From positions 33,963,665 to 34,027,664 of the forward strand of contig CM044868.1 of assembly GCA_024500155.1 (NCBI GenBank): a DNA stretch of 64,000 bases. The letters run 5' to 3'. Below, one piece after another: positions 22,392-34,624 of the stretch; within the stretch, counting starts at the first letter, position 1, and the number at the start of each line of letters is the position of its first letter. The notes below the pieces were generated by a model, which ran no database searches, was not told the DNA's origin, and saw nothing but the letters and a program-made list of their open reading frames with translations. Source of the DNA: Chenopodium formosanum (lineage: Eukaryota; Streptophyta; Magnoliopsida; Caryophyllales; Amaranthaceae). The translations under genes and the position numbers were made by a program.

Positions 22392-24407
22392 CCTATGTTC
22401 TCAAGATGTTTCCAGAAGTTTCCATTCATTCATCTCAACTTTTGTGTTTTTAAACTGCTTAACAATGTCATTGTCCTCAATGATAGGTATGGGAACTTGT
22501 TGTGTGGTTGGTATAGGTTGTGTTGAAATGGGAGGTTGCATTCTCCCAGATCTTGTGAGGACGTCTATCGATGAGTCTTCTTCAGCCCAAATGTCATCTG
22601 TGGTGTATAACACAAAAGGCGGAAGTTCTACTAAGTCCTTTAGATAGACATCTTCTTCATCACTGTCCCAAACTCCATTAATGGTTGCATTTTCTTCTTG
22701 TTGGAATTGGACTAGTTTCTTTTCATCTATCATTTTCTGCACCAAATCCTTGAACTTGAAACAATTTTCTATAGTGTGACCCCCTGATTGATGATACTGA
22801 CAGTAATATCTATCTGTCCTTTTCAACGATTCGAATGGTCTCGGTTCAAGAGGTTTGATCTCGCCACTCTCGGAGAGCATTTCGAACATTTGTGCATATG
22901 GGATCCCAGTTGGAGTGTAGATTCTATTGCTCTTCTTGGGTCTCTCAGTGACTTGTAAGGGAAAATACTTTGCCTCATAAGTCGTTCTCACTGGTGTGGA
23001 TTCTCTTTTAGGTTCATCTTTCGGAAGTGGAAGCTCATCATATTTCTTATGGAGTTCGTTCATAACTTTGAGAGCTTCACGTAGTAATTGTGATACCTCC
23101 CTCATAGACAGTGTAAGCAATTGTATATCATCTTTATTCGCCAGTTCTAGAAGGTTATCCTTGACATCGAAAAAGATCTCTTCTTCTTTTTCTATGGCAC
23201 TGATTTCTTTGACAGGTCTAATGAGAGAGGAGGGGTCAACCTCGTTTTCCTCATCAGAGATAGCCAAGGTATGAGCTAGAGGTGTATTGTCGATGCTTGG
23301 CTTCTTACTGGCCGGGGGCAACGGTAGTTTGTTGTTGTCGATCAAGTCTTGGATAGCTTCCTTAAGCTTCCAACAGTTTTCAGTAAGGTGACCCCTACCT
23401 TGGTGGTACTTGCAGTGTGCATTGGGGTTCCAATTAGTTGACCTCTTCTCAACTGGTGGGTCCCCAAATGGTCCAATAGGAGTTATAAGACCCTTTGCAT
23501 TTAATCGATCAAACACGGTGTCATAACTCATGCCAATAGGAGTGAAGTTCCTCCTAAATGGTTTCTTCTGTCCTTGGTTGTTCATAGCAAGGACTTCTCC
23601 TAAATTAAAGGTGCTCACATTGTTTGAGTGGGCGGTTTTGGAAGAAGAAGGATTGTCGTTCTTCTTTCCTTTCCAGCCACTGTTGGAGTTATTGTTGGCA
23701 GCTTTTAATTTAGCCAAGTCATCTTCAATATTGATCTCAATGTCATAAACGGCCTTGAAAGTATGAAGATTATTTTGATATTTGAGATGCTTGGAATATT
23801 TTTCTTGGAGATTCTTGATAAACAGTCTCACAGATTCTTTTTCACTTGGCACCTCAATCATCTTAGCTGAGATTTCTCTCTACTTGTTAAAGAAAGAGGT
23901 GAAGCCTTCATTTTCTTTCTGTTTGAGGATTTCAAGTTCTCTATGATCAGTCTCAACTTGAATGTTGCACTTGTACCTATCAACGAAAGCGTTTGCTATT
24001 GACTCCCAGGTAGAGGTCTTTTCTTTCTCGAGAGAAAAGCACCATTATTGGCAAATAGTCTCGAGAGATAGTGAGAGCAGAGAGGGGAAGACTTTCTTAT
24101 CGATACCCTTAATACTCATTATGGTTTCGAATGCTCTTAAATGAAAGTATGGGTTATCAGTTACTCTGAATTTTGGGATGTCGTTGGCGTTGAACTTCTG
24201 CGGAAGAAGATCTTTGTCCACCGAGACCCCTTATGATGTAAGCTCTTGAAACTTGTAGTCGCTAGAAAATTTGCTTAAACTCTCTTGCATGAGGTCCATT
24301 TTTTGTTGCTTCACGGGATCATCGATCTTAAGTGCGAGAAGCTTCAGTGTCTCAGTCACGGTAGCCAGTTTGTTCTTAAGATTATTGACTTCTTCTTTTG
24401 TTGCCAT
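22392..24407 (-). pseudogene. Tat-2 gag
   Basis: The likely start is the ATG at 24,405-24,407 (MATKEEVNNLKNKL), followed by a coiled-coil-like N-terminus and a gag core (PYFHLRAFET region, then SVRLFIKNLQEKY). Two zinc-knuckle-like motifs stand about 200 residues apart: CKYHQGRGHLTENCWKLKE and CQYHQSGGHTIENCFKFKD. Each is followed by a similar LVQKMIDE-type helix, so the knuckle unit looks duplicated. Three stops lie in the N-terminal half (near 24,233, 24,048 and 23,883) and a TGA ends the frame at 22,401. Confidence 0.82.
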
Positions 24408-24834
24408 TATAACCTTAGCTTTCCTTTTACGAGCTATGGGTTTGTCGAAAAGTTGGACTTGTACGAAGAGGTTGTCTTTGATTAATCGTCCTTCTTTTCT
24501 TGACCACGCGCTGTAAATAAACCATTTTGCGTTTTAATTACTCGACTCGAATCAACTTGACTTTACGGTTTATTTTAAGGAAAAAAGAAAAGGGAAAAAG
24601 GGTGCATATGTTTTGGCAAAAATAATGTACATATTTTTAGGGAACTAGTACATATTTTTAAGGAACTAGGTATTATTATTTTTTATTAGAGGATTAATAT
24701 CCGGCTCACCCCCCTAAAAAAAATTACGGAAAAAACTCGCACACAAGACTCTCTTAAACATGGTCAAAGTATGTGTATTGGTGTGTGCGTTGAGTGTAAG
24801 TGACATGTCTGAACTCTTGTGTGCGTTGAGTGTA
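24408..24834. other. Tat-2 leader and unassigned junction
   Basis: Upstream of the gag ATG on the minus strand about 120 bases still look like leader. Then follows AT-rich DNA with a small duplication (GGGAACTAGTACATATTTTT, then AAGGAACTAGG) and the 17-base direct repeat GTGTGCGTTGAGTGTAA near 24,787 and 24,820. No LTR or PBS is recognised, so the 5' end of Tat-2 has been lost. Confidence 0.45.
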
Positions 24835-24930
24835 AATTACCTTGAATCGTTGGTGCTTGATTTGATTATTGGGGTGAAGTATGTTTTATATGTTCATTGA
24901 TGAGCTCTTTGCTTAGGGACAAGCAAAGGT

Positions 24931-24946
24931 TTGGCTTGGGGGAGTT
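24931..24946 (+). other. Ath-2 upstream polypurine tract
   Basis: TTGGCTTGGGGGAGTT directly before LTR start TGATATGTCC. Identical to the tract at 29,207-29,222. Confidence 0.8.
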
Positions 24947-26381
24947 TGATATGTCCATTTTATATAGTAATTTACCCCCGTCCCTTGGTCATAATTAGTA
25001 GTGTTTTTGGCTCTTTCGAGCCACTTTTATTACTAATTGGTGCTTTCTAGTGTTTTCGTAGTCTTTGTTGAGTTTTGTAGGAAATTGCGCCTTTGGAGCA
25101 TTTTCTTGGGTTTTTCATGGAGCGATTACGGGAATTAGAAGTGCACGACCATCTTTGAAGCCCAAGGCCGGTTAGAGTCATCGAGCCGGTGATTAAGGGC
25201 TCGGTAATTGGGATCCCGAGGTATTTGGACCGAGTATTCAAGACTCGAAGAGAAAATCCGAATTAGGCCGAGAAATCAAGCCCAATCGAAGTCCGATCCT
25301 CAAAGTGAAGCAAGGGCCCGATCGGGCAAGTATTAGCACGATTGGGCGCGACATGCTTAGTGTTGTGCGTGGCTTATAGCGCGCTCGATTGTGCGAGCGT
25401 CTAGCACGATCGGGCAATGCTGCTGAGAAGGAGCGCAAAGAAAAAGGCGGCCCTGATCGGACGGCCCTTCGCCCGATCGGGCGCGTGTTTTTAAGGGACC
25501 TGATTAGTTTAGTTTTAATTTTTGTTTTAGGGAATGTTTAAGTACGAGATTTGTACGTAATTTTGATTATCTTCTTTCTTAGACTTTCTCTCTCTACTTA
25601 GAATATTGCTCTCTCCTAAATTATCTCTCAACTTTTGTTCTTAATTATTTTCATTAATCCAGATTTCTTTTTGGTAACAATTTCTTCTCTTTTAATTTCA
25701 GCTATTTTACTTACTTCTTTGATTATGCTTTTATTTATTTATTTGATTAGTTTAGTTATGATGTGTGAGTAGTTTTATTTCTAGGGTTTATGGGGATCTA
25801 ATAAATGATATGAAGGGGTAATTTTGTGATTGTTAATTATCAATGCTTGGTTGATTTCCTATTGATTGATTTAATGCTATGCAATTAGGTTTGGCCAGAT
25901 TTAATTGTATGAGTTTAGCAATATTAATTCGAGATTCGGCAGATGAGAATTGATGTTTAGGCTTATTTTCAATCGGCGGATTAATTTATAAATGGTTAAG
26001 TCGAGATTCGACAGATGAGATTTAATACCGGTAAATTAACTCTGTGATTATAATACGTAGCGAAAGCCCTTTATAATCTGATTAACCAATGCTTGATGAT
26101 TGCTTATTATGATTTGCCCTGGAATATTGTTTATTAGTGAACCTATGCCCTAGGCCTTTTAATATTTGATTTTCCCCCTACTTTATTTCTTTCAACCTTA
26201 TTCTTCGTAGTTTAGATTTTATTCACAAAAATATTGGTTACTTAGATAATTTAGACTATAATAATTAATTAGGAATAGAAAGACTTGTTTCCCTGTGGAG
26301 TTCGACCCTACTTCCCTATCTACTTTAGTTAGAGGACTTAGGTAATTATTTTTTATTAGGGGATACGACTTTACCCTGTCA
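24947..26381 (+). repeat. Ath-2 left LTR
   Basis: 1,435 bp from TGATATGTCC to TTACCCTGTCA. It is shared with the right LTR throughout, including CGAGATTCGGCAGATGAG and TCCCTGTGGAGTTCGACC. A cluster of GATCGGGC palindromes (CCGATCGGGC and variants, 25,309-25,490) is present here and weaker in the right LTR. Confidence 0.85.
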
Positions 26382-26418
26382 ATTAGTGAGGTAGAGACAG
26401 TTGCTTTTACCACGAAAT

Positions 26419-27080
26419 GCAGTGCTATATTACAGAATAAATCTCCACCTAAACTAAAAGATCCGGGTAGTTTTTCTATTCCATGTCATATTGGTAATCT
26501 GATGATGGAAAAAGCTTTATGTGATTTGGGTGCTAGTGTAAGCGTTATGCCATTATCTGTGAGCTCTAAATTAAATATGGGTAAATTAAAAGCTACCAAT
26601 ATTACTTTGCAAATGGCCGATCATTCTGTGAAATACCCTTTAGGTGTTTTAGAGGATGTTCCTGTTAGAGTAGGTAAATTTTATATACCTGTTGATTTTA
26701 TCGTTCTTGATATGGAGGAAGATTTGCAAATTCCGATTATTTTGGGTAGACCATTCCTTCATACTGCAAGGGCAATAATAGATGTCAAAAGTGGTAAACT
26801 TACATTATGTGTAGGGGATGATAATATCACTTTTAATTTAAATAATATCCCTAAAAGCCCAATGTTAGAGGAAAAGTGTTTTAGTATTGGTGTGGTTGAT
26901 GTAAATAATTTTTCTAATAAGCCCCAAGCTCCCGTTAGAGATTCCTTGGAGGCGATATCTTGTGTCACATCTTCTGCAGGAAAAACTAGTACTTGGAAAG
27001 ATGAAGTGGATGTTATAGAAATAGCTCTAAATTGTGTAGGGCTCGGGTTCGAAGATGAACAAGTGGAGATTGAGAAATAA
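26419..27080 (+). pseudogene. Ath-2 aspartic protease fragment
   Basis: The frame is open from about 26,419 and encodes the Athila-type retropepsin. The active-site motif is KALCDLGASVSVMPL and the second motif is IPIILGRPFLHTARAI. The N-terminal gag and everything after the protease (RT, RNase H, integrase) are absent, and the frame closes at TAA 27,078-27,080. The ATG at 26,502 is internal, since homologous residues lie upstream (KLKDPGSFSIPC). The piece begins only 37 bases after the LTR, so a deletion removed leader, PBS and gag. Confidence 0.88.
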
Positions 27081-29222
27081 GTTGTAGAGTTTGAGCCCGT
27101 AGTGAAAGTTCCACCCGATCGAGTGATATTTGCTCAATCAAGGGCAAAAACGAAGAAAATCGAGCGTAGGAAGAAATTTCGTGCATCAAGTGGTCAAAAA
27201 CCACCTGACCATACCTTGGAGTTGGGCTCGATCGGGCCACAGCAGCGCGACAGCAAAACTAGCCAACTTCAAAATGCCACAACTTTTGCGTTTCTTAACC
27301 AAATTTTGTGTGTGACCTATAGTTGGAAAGCTCTTCAAGTCTAATTTCCAATGCAATTAGAATCACTACATTATCATTTGTATAAAAAAAGTTATGAGCA
27401 AAATAGTGAACCTGACTCATTTTTGCCTCTTTTCTCACTACACTTTGTTTCTATTTTGTCCAAAATTGTACCAAGGTGATGCATTCCAATGTTTGGGATG
27501 GTGGTGGATACAAGTTTGATGATGAGGGTAGTCACTTGGATTACTAACTTCCCTTTAAGCTAATGAGGACATTGTCTGATTTAGCTTGGGGGGGGATTGC
27601 TTGTATACATAGGTACTCTTTCTTTCGCTTTTCTTTTTATTTTCTTTGGTGTGCTTAGTTTAGTTTTTAACGCTTTCTTAGGATAGATTTAATTTCTTTC
27701 CTAGGTTAGATTTATAGCTTTCCAAAAAATTAAAAAAAAAATCCAAAAATACTTTCTAATGAATAATGAATCATGCTATGCTTCCCTGTGCCCCTTGATG
27801 AAAATTTTTCGAAATTGTTTTGATTCTTGGTTATTGATGATAAATATTATGGATTAGTTTATCATGATTTGATGTTTGATTGCCTTGAAACCCTAAAATG
27901 CGTCAATTTTGTCCAACTAATTGTGAATATAGTGCTTGACTAGTTGATTTGGTGAGGAATGTGTGTTAGTTCCTGGTATGTCAATGAAGTTGAGTATTGG
28001 TTTTTAACTTTGAGTGATGTTTGTATGACTCATTATTATGCACATTGAGTAGGACGAAGGCATTTGTTCTTTTAGGTGACCTTCAGACGATATTAGATAC
28101 ATTTGTTCCCTTCTTGCTACCCATGTTTGTTGCCTTGACTTTATATTGTTTATTTAGCCACATTAGCCTATTTTATCCCCATTGGTTAATAGTCCCAAGC
28201 TTGGCTTAGGGGAGCTTTTAATTAGTGAGGTAAGGGAGTTGTAGTGTGCACCTTTTTTGAACAATGCGGGAATATAAGATGAGTAATTTGTTCTTTGATT
28301 TTGTGATTGGAAAAAAAAAAAACAAGAATTTGTGGTTCAAAGTTGAAAATTTTCAATGTGAGATAAAAAGAAAAAAAAAAAGAGCAAAAGGAAAAAATTG
28401 TTTAATGTACAAATGTTCTTTGTGAAGGTTACTCAAAAAGAAAAAAAGAAAAAACAACCAAAAAAAAAAAATCGAAAGAAAAAAAGGATATCAAGTTTGA
28501 AAAAAAAAAAAGAATGAGTTCAAAGTTGTTATTCACTCTATTTCTATATTATCATATTTTTATAAGTGGAATTGTAAGTGTTGTGATTGTTTATATTTGG
28601 AGTTGTTTTTAGTGAATTTTTGGTGGAGTTGAGTATGTTGGAGATTTATTGGTCATTATTTATTTTTGACCTTGGTTTTATTTATAAGGATTTGGCTCCC
28701 TTAAGCATGGCTTTACTCTCACATTTTCCCAAATTTATCCTACCTTTTTATCCTAGCCTTACATTACAAGATTTGAAGACCTTCCGACCTTTGTGCATAG
28801 AGTCGTGTGAATGTGAAATTAGTTGTTTATCAATTCGAAGAATGATTTGACATATTTTGAGTCGACTACTAGGTTGAGTGCTTGTCTTTATAAACACACG
28901 AGAGTGTGAGTTGGGAGGGCATTATTCACATTAAAGGGGTTGGTTGGAGAGCGATCGAGTATATCTTTTACTCGCCACATAAATGAGAGTCGAGTGTGTG
29001 AGCACTAGTCTTGAATTCTATATGCTCTTGTGGTTTGCTCTATTTGACAATTGTTAGGGAAGATTGGTAGTTGGATTGATTTGATTGGTTGACTTTAATA
29101 CATGTTTGTCATATTTACCTTGAATTATATTTATTAATTTAAATTATTTTTTGGGGTGAAGAATTGATTTGTTTATTCATTACTTTGCTTAGGGACAAGC
29201 AAAGGTTTGGCTTGGGGGAGTT
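27081..29222 (+). mobile_element. Ath-2 3' internal region, non-coding
   Basis: 2.1 kb with no gene I can recognise. It includes the phrase GTTGGAAAGCTCTTCAAGTC (27,324-27,343) shared with the Ath-1 LTRs, a GATCGGGC palindrome near 27,229, several A-rich runs (28,310-28,515) and the polypurine tract TTGGCTTGGGGGAGTT at 29,207-29,222. In an intact Athila element RT, integrase and an envelope-like region would lie here. Confidence 0.6.
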
Positions 29223-30689
29223 TGATGAGTCTATTTTATATATTTTTTTATTCCCCGTCTCACGGTCATATTTGTGGTATTATTTTGTAGCGATTTGCAG
29301 ATTTCTAGTAATTTCCGAAGCTTATTGAGTCACTATGAAACATTGGAGTCAGATCGTATTTTATGACTGTATATTTAAATTCAGTATTGAGCTAAATAAA
29401 TTTAGTTTGGTGATTAAGGGCTCGATTAGAGAAGGGTTCAAAGTTCTTACAAGAAATACGACCAAACTAATATTGGGAAATTGAACTCGTTAAAGAGGAT
29501 CCAAATACAAGGAGGTGCAAAGCCCAAGTGAAGATGTTCAAAATCCGCACAAGAAAATGAAGCTGTTGGACTTGATTTTTGACCGGGCCCGATCGGGCGG
29601 CCTAGTGCCCGATCGGATGAGTATGCCGCAAGGTGTTATGTCGGTTTTGATTAAGAGTTTTATAGTTGGTGGGATTTGTGGGCTTTTCCTTATAAAAGGA
29701 AGTAGTAGTTACGTAGGATAGGGGGTTAGCTTATTTTTTAATTAGTCTTAATTTTGTTTCCGTTACTCTTGTTTTTAGGGAATTAGTTTTGCAGCTTTGA
29801 TTCTTTAGCATAGAGATTAGTTTGAGTTGACTTTTCTTTATTTTCATATCTTAGCTTTGTTTTATTTTAGTTTCCAGCAATTAGTTTTGAGTTATTTGCG
29901 GAACTTTGTGGTTTTGTTTATGCATTTATACTATTGTTTTCATATGAGTTCTTATATTATTGTTTCTTATATTGCTTACTTTAATTGTTTTATTTAATTG
30001 CTTTATTTAATTGCTTATTGTTTTTGATCATGTTTAATTTAATTGTTTTGATTAGTTTAGTTTTAATTATACACGAGTAGTTTATTTCTAGGGTTCTTGG
30101 GGATCCATATATATTGTGAAGGGATGATTTATTATTATTGATTGTTAATGTTGTTAATTAATTTCCTATTGATTGATTTAATGCTCTGCACTAGATTAGC
30201 GCTAATATTTTATGTATGAGTTTGACAATATTGATTCGAGATTCGAGAGATGAGAGTTGATGTTTAGGCTTAGTTTCGATAGGCAGGTTAATTTATAAAT
30301 GGTTAAGTCGAGATTCGAGAGATGAGATTTAATACCGATATATTAATTATGTGATTATAATGCGTAGCGAAAGCCTTTTATGATCTGATGAATAATGCAT
30401 TGATGATTGATTATTATGTTTTACTCTAGAATATTATTTATTGGTGAACCTATGCCCTAGGTCTTTTATTCATTGATTTCCTCCTACTTTTATTTCTCCC
30501 TACTTTTATTCTTCGTAGTATAATTCCTTTAAATAACAACAATTTGGTTATTTAATAATTTAGATTATAATAATTTATTAGAAACAAAAGAACATTGTTT
30601 CCCTGTGGATTCGACCCTACCTCCCTATCTATTTTAGTTAGTGGTTTTAGGAATTACTTTTGATTAGGTGATACGACTTTAGCCTGTCA
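29223..30689 (+). repeat. Ath-2 right LTR
   Basis: 1,467 bp from TGATGAGTCTATTT to TTAGCCTGTCA. It is clearly related to the left LTR but diverged, which suggests an old insertion or two different parent copies. Confidence 0.85.
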
Positions 30690-31295
30690 AGTATCTTTCA
30701 TTTGGATAGCACATGAGGAAGGGGGGAATTGGAGGGGAGAGAAATGAAAGGATTAAATTGTAGAAAATTAATCCCTCCAACAATGTAGAGAGTTGGAAGG
30801 AAAACTCACCATTCTTCCCTCCCTTCCCTTTCCCTCCCCTCATCTTCTCCTCCCTCCCCTTCTTTTCCTTCCTCTTTATTTATCCAAACAAACTATAAGA
30901 GAGGCAGTTTCAAGAGCACTTGACAGTGGGTTCAACACCACTCCTTCATGAGAGTGCGGCTTAAGAGTGCAAGAGCTTGAACTTGGAGAATCCACTTCCT
31001 TGCATCTTGAGCTTTCCTATTGCCATGACCTTGCTCAAAGAGCATCTTTCACCTTAGTAATCCATCAATATCAAGACCTGAACCTCGTACAATACCTACA
31101 ACCACGAAAAGAGAACAAATAAAGGAGAAAAGACTAGAAAAACCATCAAATGCACAAAACCACAAAATAAAAGAGAAAAGGTAAAACAAAAGGCAAAAGC
31201 ATGAAACTAAGCACTTATTAAAAAATAAAGCTATGAAAAGAAGGTAAAAACAACCTAAATACTCATAAAATGGGTGCCATTTATGACACCCATCA
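30690..31295 (-). repeat. LTR-like fragment, Ath-1-related tip
   Basis: On the minus strand the sequence beginning at 31,295 reads TGATGGGTGTCATAAATGGC. It has the same hairpin-bearing tip as Ath-1 (TGATCCGTGCCATTTATGG). It lies inside the Tat-3 gag relic. The left half (30,690-31,000) has pyrimidine-rich and G-rich tracts and no known feature. No second end or target duplication is found. Confidence 0.45.
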
Positions 31296-31435
31296 CTGAC
31301 CAGCTGAGGAATCTCCCCAATGCTAGATGTAGAGGATGACTTAAATAGCTGCTGGCTCCTATTATGCTCGATGATGTGTCGAGCATCGAAAAAGGTTTTC
31401 TTATTGCCATCTGGCTGAACAGCTAGGAAGACCTT
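31296..31435 (-). pseudogene. Tat-3 gag, downstream piece
   Basis: Minus-strand frame with FFDARHIIEHNRSQ, aligning with ILDAREIINRKRNQ of Tat-1 gag. It continues the piece that ends at 33,953 on the other side of the solo LTR, joined at the duplicated ACCTT. Confidence 0.75.
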
Positions 31436-33947
31436 TGTAATGCCCCGTATTTTCATATGTATTTTCTAATTAATTAATTAGGAATTATTTTATAAAAAGG
31501 GTATTTTAGTAAATTTATTATTTAGAGCCAAAATAATATTTGAATTTTGGCGCCAAAAGTATTTTGAAAAATAATCATTACTTTAGATAAGATTTATTAT
31601 TATCCATTTATCTTATTTTAAAAACCGGATTGTTTACATATTTTGGATATTTTAATTAAAGAAAAATAATATTTTATTAATTATTTAAGATGGTCGAAAA
31701 TTCCCAATAATTATATAGGGATTTCGAATTTTCCATGTATGGAAAATCTTAATTTTCTTGGTTATTTATTGGTGAATAATTGGTATTTAATTAATTATTC
31801 ATTCTATATTATTTACACAATTATTTTTATTCCTTAAACCGAGCAAAAATCTTCCTAAATACTGTTAAGGGAATCCGAAAATCTAAGATATGGAAAGCTC
31901 AAGATTTTCGGCCCTCTTGTATTATTTTGGGGGAAATTATTTTGGTAAATTGTATTTTTAATTATCTCCCAAAATCTCTTATTTTCCTTAATTCTATTTC
32001 TCCATCTTTTTAATATTTTATCATCATATTTTCTTGCCTTTTATTTTTCTTAATTATTCCCCATGTAATTCCAACTTCAATATTATTTTTCATGACAAAC
32101 ATACCTTCCATATTTAATTACACACAATCACCTTAATATCAAAAGCTTCCTTAATTCTTTTATTCACTTCTCCAAGTAATTCCATAAACCTACTTACCAT
32201 AATTCTTCCTACATTCTCCTACCATAATTCTCTCATTCATGAGCCTATAAATATCCCTTCATACCTCTCATATTCTTCACACCAAAAACCCAATTCTCTT
32301 CTTCTTCCTCTTTTCCCGAAACCTTTTCATACTTTTCTTCTCTTTTCATACAAAAATTATCCCGTTTATCTTTGAAGCAAGTTTTCGAGCACTTCTGGTT
32401 AGTTTTTGGGGTATTGATGTTTCACAAAAGATTGTTTCTCTCGAAAAATACTTGAGTTTAGGCTCAAAAATCCCAATTCAAAGTTATATTGAAGGAGTTA
32501 TAGCCTCTGCAAGTTCTGCCTATTCATTCCCACGAAAATTCAATTCTATTTAATCCTATTCTTTTATCTTCTTCATGGTTAGTTTTCTAAAATACAAATA
32601 CATATTTCAAAGCTATAATTTTATATTAAAGCATTATTTTAAAAGAGTTTTATAGTCTACGCACATTAGGTTTGAATTTATGTTGTGATAACCTTATGAT
32701 TATGTTATTTGCAAGGTGTATTCGTGATTAAACTTTGAAAGTGCGAAGTGTTGATTGATATTCGGAATCAAGGTTCTTGAGGTTCTTTTTGTGTGGTTTT
32801 TCTAGCAAGGATCAAGGTACGTTTAGTGGCTAAATACCTTTGAAAGTGATTGGGTTGAATAACATGTTTTGAATGATTTTATGATGGGTTGATTTAAATT
32901 GGTTTGAACTATGATTTTGAAATAAATTATGTTTGAAGGTATTGATTTTAATATTTGTTTTAATAAAAGTATTTTAAATGATTGATTTTTAAATCATGTT
33001 TTGGATGGTTTGGATTACTTATCGTGTTTAAATAGTGGAATTGATTTTAAAAGGTTTGTTAAATTAAATAAAGGATTTTCAAGGAAGAGTTGTTAATTTT
33101 GAAAAGTTTTTAATATGAGATTTTATTCTCAAGTATTTATTTTACAAGGTTTGATTTTGAAAGTATGTGAAATTAATTAAAAAGGATTTTGAATTATATT
33201 GGAACTATTGGATATTAAAAGGATTTATTGAACCATTGAATTATAATTATTAATGCTTTATAAGCATGTTAGTAATCCCACTATGCGGATTTGGTTTATT
33301 GATAAGGCCTTGGACTTTGTATAACCGGGTCTTTCCTCAACAATAACCTTGTAATATAAGGAGACTAGCTTGGGGGGTGTGCACACTTGGGTGAGGAATT
33401 GGATTAAAAGGAATTGGTTCTTTATAAAGTAATTGATTTTATTAACTATTATTTTGAATATGAATCATTGGAATCGGTTTTGGAATAATGAGTTTTGAAT
33501 TTATTGGATTAATTATTGGAATTGGTTTTAAAAACATGTTTTCAAATAAATTAAGTTTACACTATCTTGCACTTATCGTACTTAGCATAATTTGCTAATC
33601 CGTATTTCTTATTTGTTTAGGTTCGCCATGTTTACCGTAATGGTAAGCAATGTTGACTATTTTCAGGTGGAGTCATGGATGAGTATATGGGAGTCCCGGG
33701 ATTTGCTTCACCTAGTTTAGGAATGTTGGTCTTTTCTTTATTTTTTTTAGCACTCATAAAAATGTTACTATTTTTATAAGTATTAATAAAAGAAAGTTGA
33801 GTTTCCGCTGCAAGTTTTGTTGTTGAGTTAAGTATTTTAAGTAGCCTTGCATAACCACGCGGCGGTAATACGCCCAAGTCTATCTCTACGGTATAATTAT
33901 ACGTATTATACTAGTATTTCCGTAGAGGGAGATTTAGGGGTGTTACA
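31436..33947 (+). repeat. 2.5-kb solo LTR with ACCTT target duplication
   Basis: Ends are TGTAATGCCCC and GGGGTGTTACA, imperfect inverted termini. Both sides carry ACCTT (31,431-31,435 and 33,948-33,952). No gag, pol, PBS or polypurine tract lies inside, so it is best read as a single long LTR left by LTR-LTR recombination. The TATA-like CCTATAAATATCCC near 32,245 suggests plus orientation. It carries a perfect E2F-type palindrome at 31,545-31,558. The superfamily is probably Ty3/gypsy but I cannot be sure. Confidence 0.82.
31545..31558. promoter_or_regulatory. Perfect 14-bp palindrome TTTTGGCGCCAAAA
   Basis: A complete match to the consensus palindromic E2F site, about 110 bases inside the solo LTR and upstream of its TATA-like box. 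Function is inferred from the motif. Confidence 0.6.
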
Positions 33948-34363
33948 ACCTTCCTTTGGATGTGGAGTAGGCTGCCTGTCTCTGATTGGCTTTCTCCTCT
34001 CAGCTTGAGGGGTCTTCATGGTCGACTGACCCTTGTTAGAGCTAGCCGTCCTCTTGTTGATCAGGTCTTTAATTTCATCCTTGAAACTTGTCATGAATTT
34101 CATGAGTTTGTCTCGGGTGACTAGAGCCTGACCCCTTGTCGTTTGGTTTTCCCAGGTGGTGTTCCAATAAACTTGTTGGGACCAGCTTCATTGTTGATTC
34201 TTTCAAATCTATCTCTGGGATGGATGCGCTTAGAGATGAGTGACCCATTATGGGTCACATGGGTTTCGACTTCACAGTCGTTGTATGTATCCCAGTCTGT
34301 ATAGACCTCCCCATCGGCTCTAGGCCGGTTCAATTCAAGCGGCAGTATTGACTCTTGAACCAT
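33948..34363 (-). pseudogene. Tat-3 gag, N-terminal piece
   Basis: Begins with the shared ATG at 34,361-34,363 (MVQESILPLE). It includes VETHVTHNGSLISKRIHPRD and RQPTPHPKE, both close to Tat-1 gag. It has a frame break around 34,121. The rest continues at 31,435. Confidence 0.82.
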
Positions 34364-34624
34364 CTTGGAGGTACTCTCCCCACAAATGGCGCTAAATGTT
34401 TTGGGTGTTTTTTGGTCCCTCGGGAGAGTTACGTCACCAAGACTGGTCCGACGCGGTTTGTACCTGCAGAACACGGAGACTCTGGTTGGTAGGAGCTCCG
34501 TCTCCGACAAACAAGTTAGTATTGGTCGTAGAAGATGAAAAGGTGTGGAAAAGATAAATGCAAGATCTTCTTGGATTCCGAGATCATGTGTTTTCTCTAA
34601 TGTGAGAAAATGTTGGGTTGTTGT
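34364..34624 (-). repeat. Tat-3 LTR, downstream half, with PBS remnant
   Basis: The LTR end (TGTTTTGGG on plus) is at 34,397. The PBS region at 34,377-34,396 reads with one change in the GGCGCC core (GGCGCT on plus). The LTR is interrupted at 34,624 by Tat-4 and resumes after the duplicated GTTGT. Confidence 0.82.

Larger units (their letters stand above)
10312..24720 (-). mobile_element. Tat-2: large Tat element with antisense cargo genes
   Basis: The minus-strand order from right to left is gag, protease, RT, RNase H, integrase, then a 6.8-kb 3' region, polypurine tract and LTR. Two spliced genes lie in the 3' region on the plus strand. Extra antisense frames in this position are an established feature of the Tat lineage. 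The left LTR is cut by Tat-1. No 5' LTR or PBS is found on the right, where Ath-2 begins, and the exact right limit (24,520-24,830) is uncertain. Many stops and frameshifts make the pol non-functional. Confidence 0.82.
24835..30689 (+). mobile_element. Ath-2: Athila-like element, LTR-internal-LTR with extra 3' end
   Basis: Two LTRs (24,947-26,381 and 29,223-30,689) flank a 2.84-kb internal region. The bases before the first LTR (24,835-24,946) match those before the second (about 29,120-29,222), including GACAAGCAAAGGTTTGGCTT and the G-rich tract. The first LTR therefore also sits behind an internal 3' end. This is the layout left by recombination between elements or within a tandem array. 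Confidence 0.75.

Noticed and set aside
29515..29721. 68-codon frame in the Ath-2 right LTR
   Set aside because: Entirely within the LTR, not shared with the left LTR, no known domain.
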